DNA from: Hormiphora californensis
Taxonomy: Eukaryota; Ctenophora; Tentaculata; Cydippida; Pleurobrachiidae
Assembly (NCBI GenBank): GCA_020137815.1
Contig: CM035353.1
Location: 6,846,798-6,910,797, forward strand
Direction of reading: 5' to 3'
DNA: 64,000 nt
This document shows positions 12,097-22,199 of the stretch, piece after piece (the stretch's first letter is position 1; each line of letters begins with the position of its first letter). Both the position numbers and the translations under genes were made by a program. Under the pieces are notes generated by a model, which ran no database searches, was not told where the DNA came from, and was given only the letters and a program-made list of their open reading frames with translations.

Positions 12097-12722
12097 CAGT
12101 AGTCGAGTTCGTTTACTTCTTTTAATTCTGAGAATTTTTCGTTGATTGTTTTAGAGACATGTGTCTGAAACTGATTTTAATAGAAATTGAAAGTGCATTG
12201 TGTGCCAAAACCTTGTGTAAAGTACTTTATCCCGTGACACTTGATATACCGGATTGAATTAGTTTCCTACAAATATGAATTATTCTCATAACTAATAGCG
12301 ACGGCAAGACCATGTTACTACCATTGTTAGCTTGGTTTTCTCTTCTCTCCACGAACGTTCATACCATGAACACAAAAACTGAGGGGTCTGGCGTACTTCC
12401 TATCTACCGAAATGGATAGTGAATTCTATAGCCATGGATATTCATTTTTAATTGACTACGACGGTGAACTTTACATTTTCAGCAGGCAGCGGATTACGGG
12501 GCCCCGAAAGAATAATGCTGTTCTAAAAAGTTTTCCTCAAATTTAAAGAAATTTTTTCAGGTGACACTTCTTTCTTTTCTAAGGGAACAAAAACAAACCT
12601 CTGCTTCTTGTACAAAAATTACAATGGGATGGTACTTTTTAAAAAGAATTTTAGCACCACGTCAGCAGGGGATTCAGCAGGGTTTGGCAAATTTAACATC
12701 TCTAAAAGCTTCTAACGTGTAA
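12097..12722. other. spacer between ABC copy 2 and receptor 1
   Basis: Identical to the flank of copy 1 apart from the two insertions there. It contains the presumed 3' end of the ABC copy and the upstream region of receptor 1. No gene seen. No TATA box or other core promoter is obvious near 12723. Confidence 0.5.
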
Positions 12723-12764
12723 ATGCTTGACATTAGGCAGCGTTGGCAGCACATTACTTCAAAA

Positions 12765-15700
12765 ATGTTTTTGGTTTTGTTGATCTGTCTCTCGATCTCG
12801 GCCACAACTCATTCCCTTGAAGCTGACGTGTGTCCTATAACGGTTCAGGGTGGCTTTTTAGTTCGCCAATGTGCCTCTCACCGTATCGAGGGTGTGGCAA
12901 ACATGTCCTGTGTGACCGCTTCAGCAACAGCCTACGACTTGATATTGAAATCGAACTTTGTAGCTCGAACACGTGAAATGTACGTGACTCGAATCTGTCC
13001 AAATGATCCGGCGAAGTACCAAGCGTGTAACAGGGTCATAGGTGATCAGGGTAAAGGAGCAGTACATGAGTGGTTTCCCAGCCCACCTGTATGCGGTGTA
13101 TTGTGCTACGAACAAAAGTTTGGTCTCTATCGGCTCCACGATCGGCTTCAAAAGTGTCCAAGTGCACAGGCCCAGGTCGGACATAAAATTCCTACGGTGG
13201 ATGGAGGTGTTGTGGAGGTGTGGATGAAGGAGGGAGCACTCTGTGATGGGGTGTGTGACAATATTGAGCTAACGAACAGCAGATCATCATTGAATGCAGA
13301 TTTTTTGATGTGTGTTGATGAACGAGATTGCGGTGGATACAGTTATGGTGGAGTTATAAGTTTTAAGGGTCAGTACTATTTTGCTCCCTTTAACAATGGT
13401 CAAATCTTCTCGACAGCTGAAGATGACAAAAATACCGATATAATTGGACCAGAAAACACATTCGGATCAAAACCCAATAACAGTTTTTTTTGTGAGTACA
13501 GGAATGTAGTCCAGTTGTTCCCATTAAATAACAGGACCCGATGCTTTCGGCCACTCCCCTCATTCACCCATATAGTCCGTCTAGCGTTACCCTGGATATC
13601 ATACTGCAGCAACTCCCGGGACCAGACAAACTGCACTGACCCAGGAAAGGTGGGTGGATCATGTCGAGTCGGGGGATATCTTTCCACAGTCTCTACCTAC
13701 ACCCTTTGTGTCCCGTTCCAGGAGTTGTGTGATGATGGATTCGAGGCGGAGTGTGTGGTGGTAAGCCGTCAATGCACTGTCCACAAACACCGGCAGTGTG
13801 ATGGAGTGGAAGACTGCTCCCTGGGAGGAGATGAAAGGGGCGAGATGTGCTCAAAACTGATTACCCATCGGTTGTGTGTTCGAAGTTTCAGTCAGAACCA
13901 GGGGCTTCTCCCCATACCTGTTGAGTGGATCAGGGATGGCGTGGTGGACTGTTTAGATGGACAAGACGAACAGGATGACTGGGAGACGTGCGGGGAGAAA
14001 ACAACAAAACGTATCAAATACTTGGCTAACAAATGTTCAGATGTGTTCCTGTGCAAGGCAGATAGGGCACGGTTTTTGGAGTCACCACTTTTGTGCTCTT
14101 TCCCTAAAAAGTGCGACGAGAGTGTATGTCGGGCGGCTCGAGCGAGGTCAATAGTTTTCCGAAATCTCATCAGAAGTCAGGCACCCCAGGGCCATATTTT
14201 GAAAAGTGCCCTCTGCAATAAAGGCTTAGAGCACCTACTTCTACGGCAAATGGGCCAAAAATGCCCATCCACGATTTTCTACCATCCGATACACTCGTTC
14301 TTCGGGAAGAACTTTACCACGGAGGTGGTGTTACCGACAGCAAAGCGTGATTGTAGATACATGTACGGGGAGGTATATGTGTACCACAGTTGTCTCGGGC
14401 TTTGTTTAAATGCTACATGCCCCCTCGTGAGACCGATTCTTCAAACGGCTTGCGCCAACCTGAAAAACACGATTTTCTCTCTGAACCGCGAGTTAAACTC
14501 TATCACCGTGACAACAACGTCCCGGGGTAGGTACCACAACAACTTTTTTGTTTGTAAAAACACTTATTGCATCCTGTTTGAGAAGGTGTGTGATTTAGTT
14601 GATGACTGTGGGGACCGGTCGGATGAAGAGGGCTGTGATAACAACTTCCAGTGCGCGGACAATTCCAGTATCCTGACCGTGGATCGGCAATGCGATGGTA
14701 AGATTGACTGTGCCGACCTATCTGATGAATGTAACGATGAATGTAGGAGGAAAGTCGTCATGACCGATGGGGTATTGGTCATATCGACCATCATGGGGGT
14801 AGTAGGGGCATCTCTCAGTTTAGCCAGTGCATACAAGGCCTTCTGGGAGATACGTGACTCAAAAAAGAGTGGAAAATACGTGAATAATGCCATGGTCCTC
14901 ACCATATCTTGTGGAGATCTCCTCACATCAATCTATCTCCTGACCCTTACCTCCATACACTGGACTGAAGGTTCGCAGTTTTGTGAAAGGCAAATTGAGT
15001 GGATGAGTGGACGTACATGTGAAATTATTGGTGTTCTCAATACCACGGGTGGTACTATTTCCTCCCTTGTAATGGCTTTAGTCAGCTGTTTTAGACTCCA
15101 AGGTACCTTGCAAGCACTACGATACCGGCGGTCTGAGGAAGTTACTATGAAACTTAAACTAAACCTAGGGTTGATGCTAGGAGGTGTTGTAGTATTTTCC
15201 GTTGGTGTGGCTGTCCTACCTTTGATCGATGGTTTGGATGACTGGTTTGTCAATGGGTTGGTATACCCAAAGGACATTCCACTGTTTCTAGGAGCTATGG
15301 GCAAAAATCGGCTTTTTAAAATTGTTCTTGGTTATCACGGGAATCATGATCGGGCTCGCGAGTCAACCGGTGCTTCCGTCTCCTGGAATGGACTTCAAAA
15401 CATGGTTTCTGAGATGTTTTCTCGTGATTACAACGGATCAACCAGTGGCACAAAACTCTCGTTCTATGGGAATGACCCAGTTTGCATGTTCAAGGCGTTT
15501 GTACTCCCTGATGACCCACAGGCAGGCTACGTTTGGTGTTATCTCAGCTTCCATTCTCTATGTTTTGTGTGTGTAGCCATATGCCATATGATAATAGCGA
15601 TCCTATCCGATAAAAATTTGGTCCATAACTCAAATGCATCATCATCACTTGGTCGTAAAGTTACATTGATCTGTCTAACCGATTTCTGCTGCTGGATGCC

Positions 15701-15971
15701 TTTCCTGATTTGTTGTGCCCTCCACACGGCTGAGGTTGTGGATATGTCACCGTGGTACCAGTTCTTCTCCCTAAACATCCTACCTCTCAACTCTGTGCTG
15801 AATCCTTTGCTATACAGCGACCTATTCACGGCAACCGTAGAAAAGTTGCAAAAAATGTTCCAAGTATTGAGAGGCCCTTCCGACCCAGAACATGCTCAAC
15901 AGGAAAGACCTGCGACTTCCAACCCAGAGGAACAGGAAAAATCCGCGGAAATTTTAGAAACTGCAAATTAA
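12765..15971 (+). CDS. receptor 1: LDLa-repeat, LGR-like 7TM GPCR, intronless
   Basis: One uninterrupted reading frame. An upstream in-frame ATG exists at 12723, but the ATG at 12765 starts a proper signal peptide (MFLVLLICLSISATTHS) and has A at -3, so it is preferred (1068 residues; 1082 from the upstream ATG). In 1082-numbering the long extracellular part has cysteine-rich modules shared with receptors 2 and 3, an LDLa repeat at about 343-376 (CTVHKHRQCDGVEDC) and two more at 608-670 (CDLVDDCGDRSDEEGC, CDGKIDCADLSDEC). Seven membrane helices run from about 684. TM6 has LTDFCCWMPF and TM7 LPLNSVLNPLLYS, the pattern of LGR/relaxin-family receptors; the usual E/DRY after TM3 is replaced by SCFRL. 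No leucine-rich repeats and no kringle are present. Ligand unknown. It lacks the introns found in receptor 3's ectodomain, which suggests retroposition or intron loss. Confidence 0.9.
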   Translation: MFLVLLICLSISATTHSLEADVCPITVQGGFLVRQCASHRIEGVANMSCVTASATAYDLILKSNFVARTREMYVTRICPNDPAKYQACNRVIGDQGKGAVHEWFPSPPVCGVLCYEQKFGLYRLHDRLQKCPSAQAQVGHKIPTVDGGVVEVWMKEGALCDGVCDNIELTNSRSSLNADFLMCVDERDCGGYSYGGVISFKGQYYFAPFNNGQIFSTAEDDKNTDIIGPENTFGSKPNNSFFCEYRNVVQLFPLNNRTRCFRPLPSFTHIVRLALPWISYCSNSRDQTNCTDPGKVGGSCRVGGYLSTVSTYTLCVPFQELCDDGFEAECVVVSRQCTVHKHRQCDGVEDCSLGGDERGEMCSKLITHRLCVRSFSQNQGLLPIPVEWIRDGVVDCLDGQDEQDDWETCGEKTTKRIKYLANKCSDVFLCKADRARFLESPLLCSFPKKCDESVCRAARARSIVFRNLIRSQAPQGHILKSALCNKGLEHLLLRQMGQKCPSTIFYHPIHSFFGKNFTTEVVLPTAKRDCRYMYGEVYVYHSCLGLCLNATCPLVRPILQTACANLKNTIFSLNRELNSITVTTTSRGRYHNNFFVCKNTYCILFEKVCDLVDDCGDRSDEEGCDNNFQCADNSSILTVDRQCDGKIDCADLSDECNDECRRKVVMTDGVLVISTIMGVVGASLSLASAYKAFWEIRDSKKSGKYVNNAMVLTISCGDLLTSIYLLTLTSIHWTEGSQFCERQIEWMSGRTCEIIGVLNTTGGTISSLVMALVSCFRLQGTLQALRYRRSEEVTMKLKLNLGLMLGGVVVFSVGVAVLPLIDGLDDWFVNGLVYPKDIPLFLGAMGKNRLFKIVLGYHGNHDRARESTGASVSWNGLQNMVSEMFSRDYNGSTSGTKLSFYGNDPVCMFKAFVLPDDPQAGYVWCYLSFHSLCFVCVAICHMIIAILSDKNLVHNSNASSSLGRKVTLICLTDFCCWMPFLICCALHTAEVVDMSPWYQFFSLNILPLNSVLNPLLYSDLFTATVEKLQKMFQVLRGPSDPEHAQQERPATSNPEEQEKSAEILETAN

Positions 15972-16282
15972 AATGAGGTACCGGGCTTCAACATGGTGTT
16001 GCAAATTGCAATGGGGACTCAAAGTAAACTAGAAACAGAAGATCGACTTGAAACGGACTTCGGCCAGAAGTCAGACCTGGACAGGAACCTAATCAACTAG
16101 AAATGGACCAGCGAATTAGTGTTCTTGAATCAGAAGCTCTATATCGCTACGATAATCTGAAATTACACAACTTTAGACGGACGATTGACTGAATAATTGA
16201 GCCATATAAATGTAATTTCTTATCATAACGAACAGTTCAAAAGTTAAGAAATCATATTATATGTAGTTCGATAGTAATTTTC
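15972..16282. other. 3' flank of receptor 1
   Basis: No gene. Presumed 3' UTR; no clear AATAAA within the first 200 bp. Ends at the target duplication of the foldback element that follows. Confidence 0.4.
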
Positions 16283-16372
16283 TGGCAGGTGAGAAGAAGC
16301 CCGACCGGTTAAGGGACCCTTTAAGGGACCCTAGAAAGTTAAGGGACCCTTTAAGGGACCCTAGGAAGTTAA

Positions 16373-16822
16373 AGGTTGACAAGATACCTAAAACTTTTCG
16401 TATATCGTCTTATTTTGATTTATCATTAATTTTCAGCATTTTTTCAGAATTTTTTGTCGGCTAGAAATATGTGCAAAATAGGGGGTCTACTGACAAATGA
16501 GTGTGCCTTTTTTAAAATTGATAACGTAATATCTCCGGTTCCTGATGAGATACAGAAACCGTTTTGGTAGCGTTGGAAAGGTCTTATTGAGACCAATCCA
16601 ACGCAACCAAGATCAAGTCTTTATCTTTTGAGGAACCGGAAACGTGAATTTCAATTTGCGAGACGCAGTGAGTGTGCCCAGTAAAACCAGTGCTGACAAT
16701 ATCGGTAGACCCCCTATTTCGAATTTTTTTCTAGCCGACAAAAAATTCTGAAAAAATGCTGAAAATTAATGATAAATCAAAATAAGACGATATACGAAAA
16801 GTTTTAGGTATCTTGTCAACCT
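16373..16822. mobile_element. 450-bp foldback element with TTAA target site
   Basis: Inverted ends AGGTTGACAAGATACCTAAA and complement extend about 90 bp on each side, flanked by TTAA (16369-16372, 16823-16826), the duplication made by piggyBac-type elements. It sits in the left arm of the larger foldback and is absent from the right arm, so it inserted later. The interior has the core atatctccggttcctgatga shared with other foldbacks in this window. Confidence 0.8.
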
Positions 16823-17029
16823 TTAAGGGACCCTTTAATGAGGTAGAACGAATCGTGAGCAGTACCGTCGTATCAGTTCACCTTGTAAGCGGTTCCGCTG
16901 CTAATGAGGTACACCGAATCGTGGTCAGTGCCCTCGTATCAGTAGTCAGTACACATTGTAAGCGGTTCCGTCGCTAATGAGGTACACCGAATCGTGAGCA
17001 GTGAGCAGTACCGTGTATCGGTTCACATC

Positions 17030-17346
17030 TCTGTCTCTGTCTCTGTCTCTGTCTCTGTCTCTGTCTCTGTCTCTGTCTCTGTCTCTGTCTCTGTCTCTGT
17101 CTCTGTCTCTGTCTCTGTCTCTGTCTCTGTCTCTGTCTCTGTCTCTGTCTCTGTCTCTGTCTCTGTCTCTGTCTCTGTCTCTGTCTCTGTCTCTGTCTCT
17201 GTCTCTGTCTCTGTCTCTGTCTCTGTCTCTGTCTCTGTCTCTGTCTCTGTCTCTGTCTCTGTCTCTGTCTCTGTCTCTGTCTCTGTCTCTGTCTCTGTCT
17301 CTGTCTCTGTCTCTGTCTCTGTCTCCCTGTCTCTGTCTCTGTCTCA
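17030..17346. repeat. (GTCTCT)n hexamer microsatellite
   Basis: About 52 nearly perfect hexamer units inside the left arm of the 16.3-18.2 kb foldback. The right arm retains only a short gagacagagggagagacagag remnant next to a poor-quality stretch. Confidence 0.95.
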
Positions 17347-17790
17347 GTCTCTTTTTGTCTTGTTTTTTCTTGTTGGTTTGTTTGTTTGTTCGTTTGTCTT
17401 GTCTCTGTCTTTTTTCCTGTTTGTTGTTATGTTTTTATTTTTTTTTTTTTTTCTTTTTCCCCCCCTTTTGTTTGCCGGGGGCTGGCTTTTTCCCCTTTCC
17501 CCTTCCCCTTCTGGTCTTTTGTTTTGTCTCTGTCTCTGTCTCAGCACTCCACCTAAAAAGACAGGAGAAAAAAAGGGGAAAAAAAACGGGCAAAAAATGG
17601 GGGGGGGGGGGAAAGGGGGGGAGGGGGGGGGCGGGGGGGGGGGGGGGAAAAAAAAAGGGGGAAAAAAGGGGAAAAAAAAAACCCGGGCCCCAGCCCAAAA
17701 AGGGGGAAGGGGAGATCGGACTGAGACGAAGAGACATAAGAGGACAGAGAAAACCCCGGGGGGGGGAACAGAGACAGAGGGAGAGACAGA
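17347..17790. other. low-complexity stretch of doubtful sequence quality
   Basis: Runs of 9-14 identical bases (t, c, g, a) alternate with inflated homopolymers, exactly at the loop of a very long hairpin. This looks like failed consensus and not biology. Open frames here should be ignored. Confidence 0.7.
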
Positions 17791-18249
17791 GATGTGAACG
17801 ATACACGGTACTGCTCACTGCTCAGTGCTCACGATTCGGTGTACCTCATTAGCGACGGAACCGCTTACAATGTGTACTGACTACTGATACGAGGGTACTG
17901 ACCACGATTCGGTGTACCTCATTAGCAGCGGAACCGCTTACAAGGTGAACTGATACGACGGTACTGCTCACGATTCGTTCTACCTCATTAAAGGGTCCCT
18001 TAACTTCCTAGGGTCCCTTAAAGGGTCCCTTAACTTCCTAGGGTCCCTTAAAGGGTCCCTTAACTTTCTAGGGTCCCTTAAAGGGTCCCTTAAAGGGTTC
18101 CTAAAAGGGTCCTTTAAAGGGTCCCTTAAAGGGTCCCTTAACCGGTCGGGCTTCTTCTCACCTGCCAATTTTCTTTGAAACAAGACAAAATACTTTGGTT
18201 TTGATGCATACATTCCTTAAAACTTGATTCAAGCAAATTTTGATTTGCC

Positions 18250-18640
18250 GCATGGCAGCTAGACGTCGTCTACACGTCGTCTACACGCCGTCCAGACGTC
18301 TTCCAGACCCAGGTTTTCCGTCTTGACGGTGTCTAGCCGGAGTCAGACGGGAATCAGACGGGCTTGAAACGATCTCTACGGAGTTAGACGGAATTGGACG
18401 AAATTAGACTGAAGTCCGATGGAACCTCAGGAATCAGACGGAAACCAAACCCGTGTCAAGCCCGTCTGAATGTCGCCAATAAAAATTCCGTCAGAAATCA
18501 GTCTGAAACCCGTCTGAAATCCGTCTCAAGACCGTATCATGGGCCAGACAACGTTTGGAGCAAAACGGCCGTCTAGACGGGTAGCAAAACCCGCGCTGTC
18601 TGGACGTTGTCTGACAACAACTTGTCAGACACTGACTGTA
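18250..18640. repeat. degenerate short tandem repeat rich in GTCTGA / CAGACG
   Basis: About 10-13-bp degenerate units such as cgtctgaaatc, cgtctacac and cagacggaat, in both orientations (gtctaga..., ...cagac), suggesting an old foldback core. No coding potential seen. Confidence 0.6.
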
Positions 18641-18679
18641 CATCGCGCAACCTCACGCGGCCTCACGTAGCCTCACTAT

Positions 18680-18914
18680 AGTCGAATTTTTTAATCAAGG
18701 GACAGGGGGGCTCTTTTTGACGTTATTTCAAACGCGCATATCTCCGGTTCCTGATAAGATAAAGACTTGAAATTTGGAGGTTATAAAGAACTTGGCATGA
18801 TCTTCCCAACTTCCAAATTTCAAGTTTCTATCTCATCAGGAACTGGAGATATGCGCGTTTGAAATAACGTCAAAAAGACCCCCCCCCCCTGTCCCTTGAT
18901 TAAAAAATCCGACT
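18680..18914. mobile_element. MITE family AGTCGAATTTTTTAATC, copy 1
   Basis: 235-bp foldback; ends AGTCGaATTTTTTAATCAAG and complement continue into the whole arm. The interior carries the shared core atatctccggttcctgataa. A second copy is at 36863-37132. Target duplication not clear. Confidence 0.8.
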
Positions 18915-19166
18915 TTAAAGCACTTGATCAATTCATGAAACTGTCAGCGCGAAGTCTGACAACTTTGAGAGTACAACGTTCAATTTTTAAAGCGCCGCGC
19001 AGTGTATAGAGGTATTGCGCTTAATTTCTAGCATCTGCGACGCCGCGCGCTTGGAATTTTTAGTTTTTTAAATTTGAAAGTTCGCTGCGCGCTGTCCAAT
19101 TTTTTTTATCCAGAAATTTTTTTATCCAGAAACAAAGAAGATCAAAAATCTTTCGGCTTTCGCAAG

Positions 19167-19389
19167 AGGGATCCCTAATAAAGTTGTGACTTGTCACTGT
19201 TGTCTTGCGGAGGCGCGGTTGTGACTTGTCACCGCGTGTGCGCGTACCAAAACGCACGTGGTTCCCACTGCGCGTAGCTGCGGCGCGGCGCAAACCATGC
19301 GGTGACAAGTTACAATCGCGCATTTTGAAGCCGCGCCGCCACGGGAACCACATGTTTGGTGACAAGTCACAACTTTATTAGGGATCCCT
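19167..19389. mobile_element. MITE with AGGGATCCCTAATAAAG ends
   Basis: 223-bp foldback with inverted ends AGGGATCCCTAATAAAGTTG and complement; the internal motif gttgtgacttgtcac is repeated in both orientations. Target duplication not clear. Confidence 0.75.
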
Positions 19390-19411
19390 AGACCCTTGGG
19401 CCAGCGCTGAA

Positions 19412-19524
19412 ATCTGGGTGTTTGGTGAGTGCTGACAAACGGTTTTTAGGGTTAGGGCTAAATTAGGGTAATGGTTGGGGTTTTGGAAGGGCGCAACTGT
19501 AAATAGGCCACCAAACACCCAGAT
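19412..19524. mobile_element. short MITE with ATCTGGGTGTTTGGTG ends
   Basis: 113-bp element with perfect 16-bp inverted ends and an interior of TTAGGG-like units (ttagggttagggctaaattaggg), probably chance similarity to telomere repeat. No coding capacity. Confidence 0.7.
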
Positions 19525-20110
19525 AGTAACGGCCCCCAGACTCTTCTCACGCTCTGCGAAAGGGTTCTGTAGCATCCCCCGAGTCTCTGTAACCTTTCTC
19601 TTGTACTATGGTTCATCCTGTGCCACCTGTCCTCACATTTATTTGTCTCACATAAGACCATACTCTTCGCAGTGGGCCGAAGCCCGAAGGCCCGGTGCGG
19701 CTACGTGAGGCCGTTGTGTACAGTCGTTGTCTGACAAACCTTAATGGGGCGTAGTCGCTAAGTTAAAGATTCGATATTCAATATCTTTTAATTCCGTGGC
19801 TAAAATACGTCGAACCGTCACGAACTTTAGTTCGGGGGGTCTGGTGCGGTTCCTGGGGTTGTTCTGCCAGCTTGTTTCATGTTCTGAAGTCTCAAATTGT
19901 TTGATGATAATGCCTAGAATCAATCGCTACTGATATTTGAAATATTCGCTGTCAGTTTGTCTATCTCCAAGTACAAGGGACTAACGCAAAATGCTATAAT
20001 TCCGGCACTGGCAGGTTCCCTATAAAAGACAGAAAATTAATATAATATCATTGGGTGTGCCGTCGGGTGTCCAATACAGATATTATACTTCTAATTTGCC
20101 CTTGTCACCG

Positions 20111-20117
20111 TAGAAGT
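20111..20117 (+). promoter_or_regulatory. splice-acceptor-like site just upstream of TMED2 ATG
   Basis: TAG at 20111-20113 after a pyrimidine-rich tract (ttctaatttgcccttgtcaccg) and only 4 nt before the ATG. It fits a spliced-leader acceptor; a 5' UTR intron is the alternative. Confidence 0.5.
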
Positions 20118-21274
20118 ATGTTTCGGTATTTAGTGTTGAGCCTTCTAGTGGCCTTGGCCACCCCCTACATGCTCTATCTGGACGCCAAAGCAGAGGAATG
20201 TTTCTTTGAGACTCTCCAAGTTAATCAGAAAGCTGGGTATGTCAAATACACCTTCACTATATGATGTTCCTAACATTCTAAATTTCCTGATATTACTAGC
20301 ATTTCCTTGCAGATTGTCTTTTGAAGTGGCGGAAGGTGGATTTCTGGACATAGATGTTACCCTGAAAGATCCTGTCGGGCAGGTACAGCTTAGTATACAC
20401 ACATTGCTGTTGTACCCCTAGCCTCAAGCCTGTGTAACAGCCTTAGCCTGTGTCACTTCATGGTATCCTGATCTGACGGTTCACCATTAAAAAGTTTAAT
20501 ATTGGTTCATCATTGAGACTTCCTCAAGTTTACAGATTTTCTGTTTAACATCCTTGTCAGTTACCCTAACCAATATATCATACCGATATCACCCTCACCA
20601 ATGCATCACACACCCTCACCAATTTTACATACCCCCCCCCCCAGGTGATCTATGCTGCCAACCAAGAGACAGAAGGAAGATTCAGGTTCAGTGCATCTCA
20701 ACAGGGCAACTATGTGTTCTGCTTCAGTAACGCTATGTCTACTGTTACCCCTAAAGTGCTGAAATTCAAGATGATAGTAGTGCAGCCTCGGGAGGCTGAT
20801 GATACTGACATGAGTGAGGAGGACAAGAAAATTAAAAGTAAGCTTGGTGGGTGTCTTTTAGTTTAGAGTTTTCGAGGTCTTCGATGGTACAGAGTATCTG
20901 CCAAATTTTGGCGCTCTACAATATCTGGATTCTGGAACCATGCTAGTCTAGGGCGGACTTTTTTTTTGCCCACCACTGTATATTATCGCATCAAAGTAAC
21001 ACCAATTATCGTTCTACAACCCCCCTCCCCCCCATTGTTCTACAACCCCCTCTTCCCCTCAGGTATGATCGGTGATTTGAGGAATCAGTTGAGAGAGGTA
21101 AAGGAAGAACAAGATTATATGGAGTTGAGAGACAATGCTCACGCTGAGATAAACAATAACACAAACAGGAGGGTCGTTATTTGGGCTTTCTTTGAGTTCT
21201 CTCTCCTTCTAGCCATGACTGTCGGTCAGGTTTATTATATCAAACGATTCTTTGAGGTCAGACGGGTCATCTAG
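20118..21274 (+). CDS. TMED2: p24 family cargo receptor (TMED2)
   Basis: Four exons: 20118-20236, 20313-20382, 20645-20837 and 21063-21274. The protein of about 197 residues has a signal peptide (MFRYLVLSLLVALATPY), a GOLD domain with the two conserved cysteines (EECFFE and NYVFCFSN), a coiled-coil region (IGDLRNQLREVKEEQDYMEL), one membrane helix (VIWAFFEFSLLLAMTVGQVYY) and the short cytosolic tail IKRFFEVRRVI. The tail's FF pair and basic residues are the COPII/COPI sorting signals of the p24-beta subfamily. It cycles between ER and Golgi, packing secretory cargo including GPI-anchored proteins. Intact with full family length. AATAAA lies in the 3' flank near 21506. It is the first of five same-strand housekeeping genes. 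Confidence 0.95.
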
Positions 21275-22194
21275 ACATTATTAATTCACATTGTTTTGCA
21301 TTTTCAGTTTCTTCTATCCTATCTCACACCATTACTTGTTCAAACCCGCACGAGAAGAGACAGGCTCCTGTCCACAAGTAGTATAGTACCCGTAGTAGTT
21401 TCATATTATTGGTGCTTTTCATAGTTAACATCCCTGATAACAAGATACGTAGAATGATGCATGTATAATTTAGTACAGTTAGCTTTTTGGCTTAAAGAGA
21501 GTGGGGTGCAATAAATTTTAAGTTTACGTATATATTTTTTGAGTAACCATATATGTACTTGTTAAATTCCAGTATAATTGCAATGTTGTATATAAGACTT
21601 TCCCGGTAAAACTTGATTTAAGTGTTTTATTGGGTGTGTGTGTGTGTGTTAATCTTTTAGCATGTTATTTCTATCTAATCTGGGTTATACTATCCTCTAA
21701 TCTTCTTCCTCTAATCTAATGGGGTGGCTAAAAAATAGTTTTTCCTTTCTTAAATGTACTTACAACACGACTTACCGTTTTAGCAAGGGTCCTACCCATA
21801 GCCATCCTTCATCAGCTGTCTCACAAGTGAGTAGAAATAGTTGAGCCCCATTCTCTTTCCAATAGAGAGAGAAAGAGAGGGCAGAGCTTATAAAACATAT
21901 ACATAAATACAATATTATATTATTAATATTTTCATGAGAGAAGACAGAGAGAAGACAGAAGAAACATGTTGTCTGTTGTAACTGAAGATAGAAATAAAAG
22001 AAGAAATAATAGAAGAACTATAAAAGAAGAAATAATAGAAGAACTATATTTTTGAGTGATATTTGACATGAAAATGATGTGAAATGGTAAGTTGTGTACA
22101 CGTGCAGATATACCAACAATACAAAGGGTTTCCAGAGCTATAATATGATTCAGCCGACCAGCAGCTAGCTGTTTCTAATACCTTCTCTCCTCGC
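21275..22194. other. TMED2-TRA2 spacer
   Basis: 3' UTR of TMED2 with AATAAA near 21506, a (TG)n at about 21636-21649, and a purine-rich stretch with a doubled agaagaaataatagaagaactat near 21999-22050. No gene seen. Confidence 0.5.
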
Positions 22195-22199
22195 CAGAT
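22195..22199 (+). promoter_or_regulatory. splice-acceptor-like site just upstream of TRA2 ATG
   Basis: A polypyrimidine tract (taccttctctcctcgc) and CAG at 22195-22197, 2 nt before the ATG. Same arrangement as in the neighbouring genes. Confidence 0.5.

Larger units (their letters stand above)
9783..12815. repeat. segmental duplication, right copy
   Basis: Right copy of 5085-9692, offset by 4705 bp in its first part. It joins directly into the intact receptor-1 gene, so the ancestral order was ABC gene then receptor gene. Confidence 0.95.
16283..18167. mobile_element. 1.9-kb foldback element with nested insertion
   Basis: Outer ends are TGGCAGGTGAGAAGAAGCCC and its complement, flanked by ATTTTC on both sides (16277-16282, 18168-18173). 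The arms then carry repeated TTAAGGGACCC units, a roughly 180-bp block with repeats of aatgaggtacaccgaatcgt and gtaagcggttccg, and on the left a long (GTCTCT)n. All blocks recur inverted on the right arm. The loop (about 17350-17785) is low-complexity sequence of doubtful quality. No transposase frame is visible; the long Ser-Val and Ser-Leu open frames come from the hexamer repeat. Confidence 0.85.

Noticed and set aside
16994-17852. Ser-Val and Ser-Leu repeat proteins
   Set aside because: Translation of the (GTCTCT)n hexamer and the poor-quality loop.
19430-19480. Internal telomere repeat
   Set aside because: Only two or three TTAGGG-like units inside a short MITE; not a telomeric tract.
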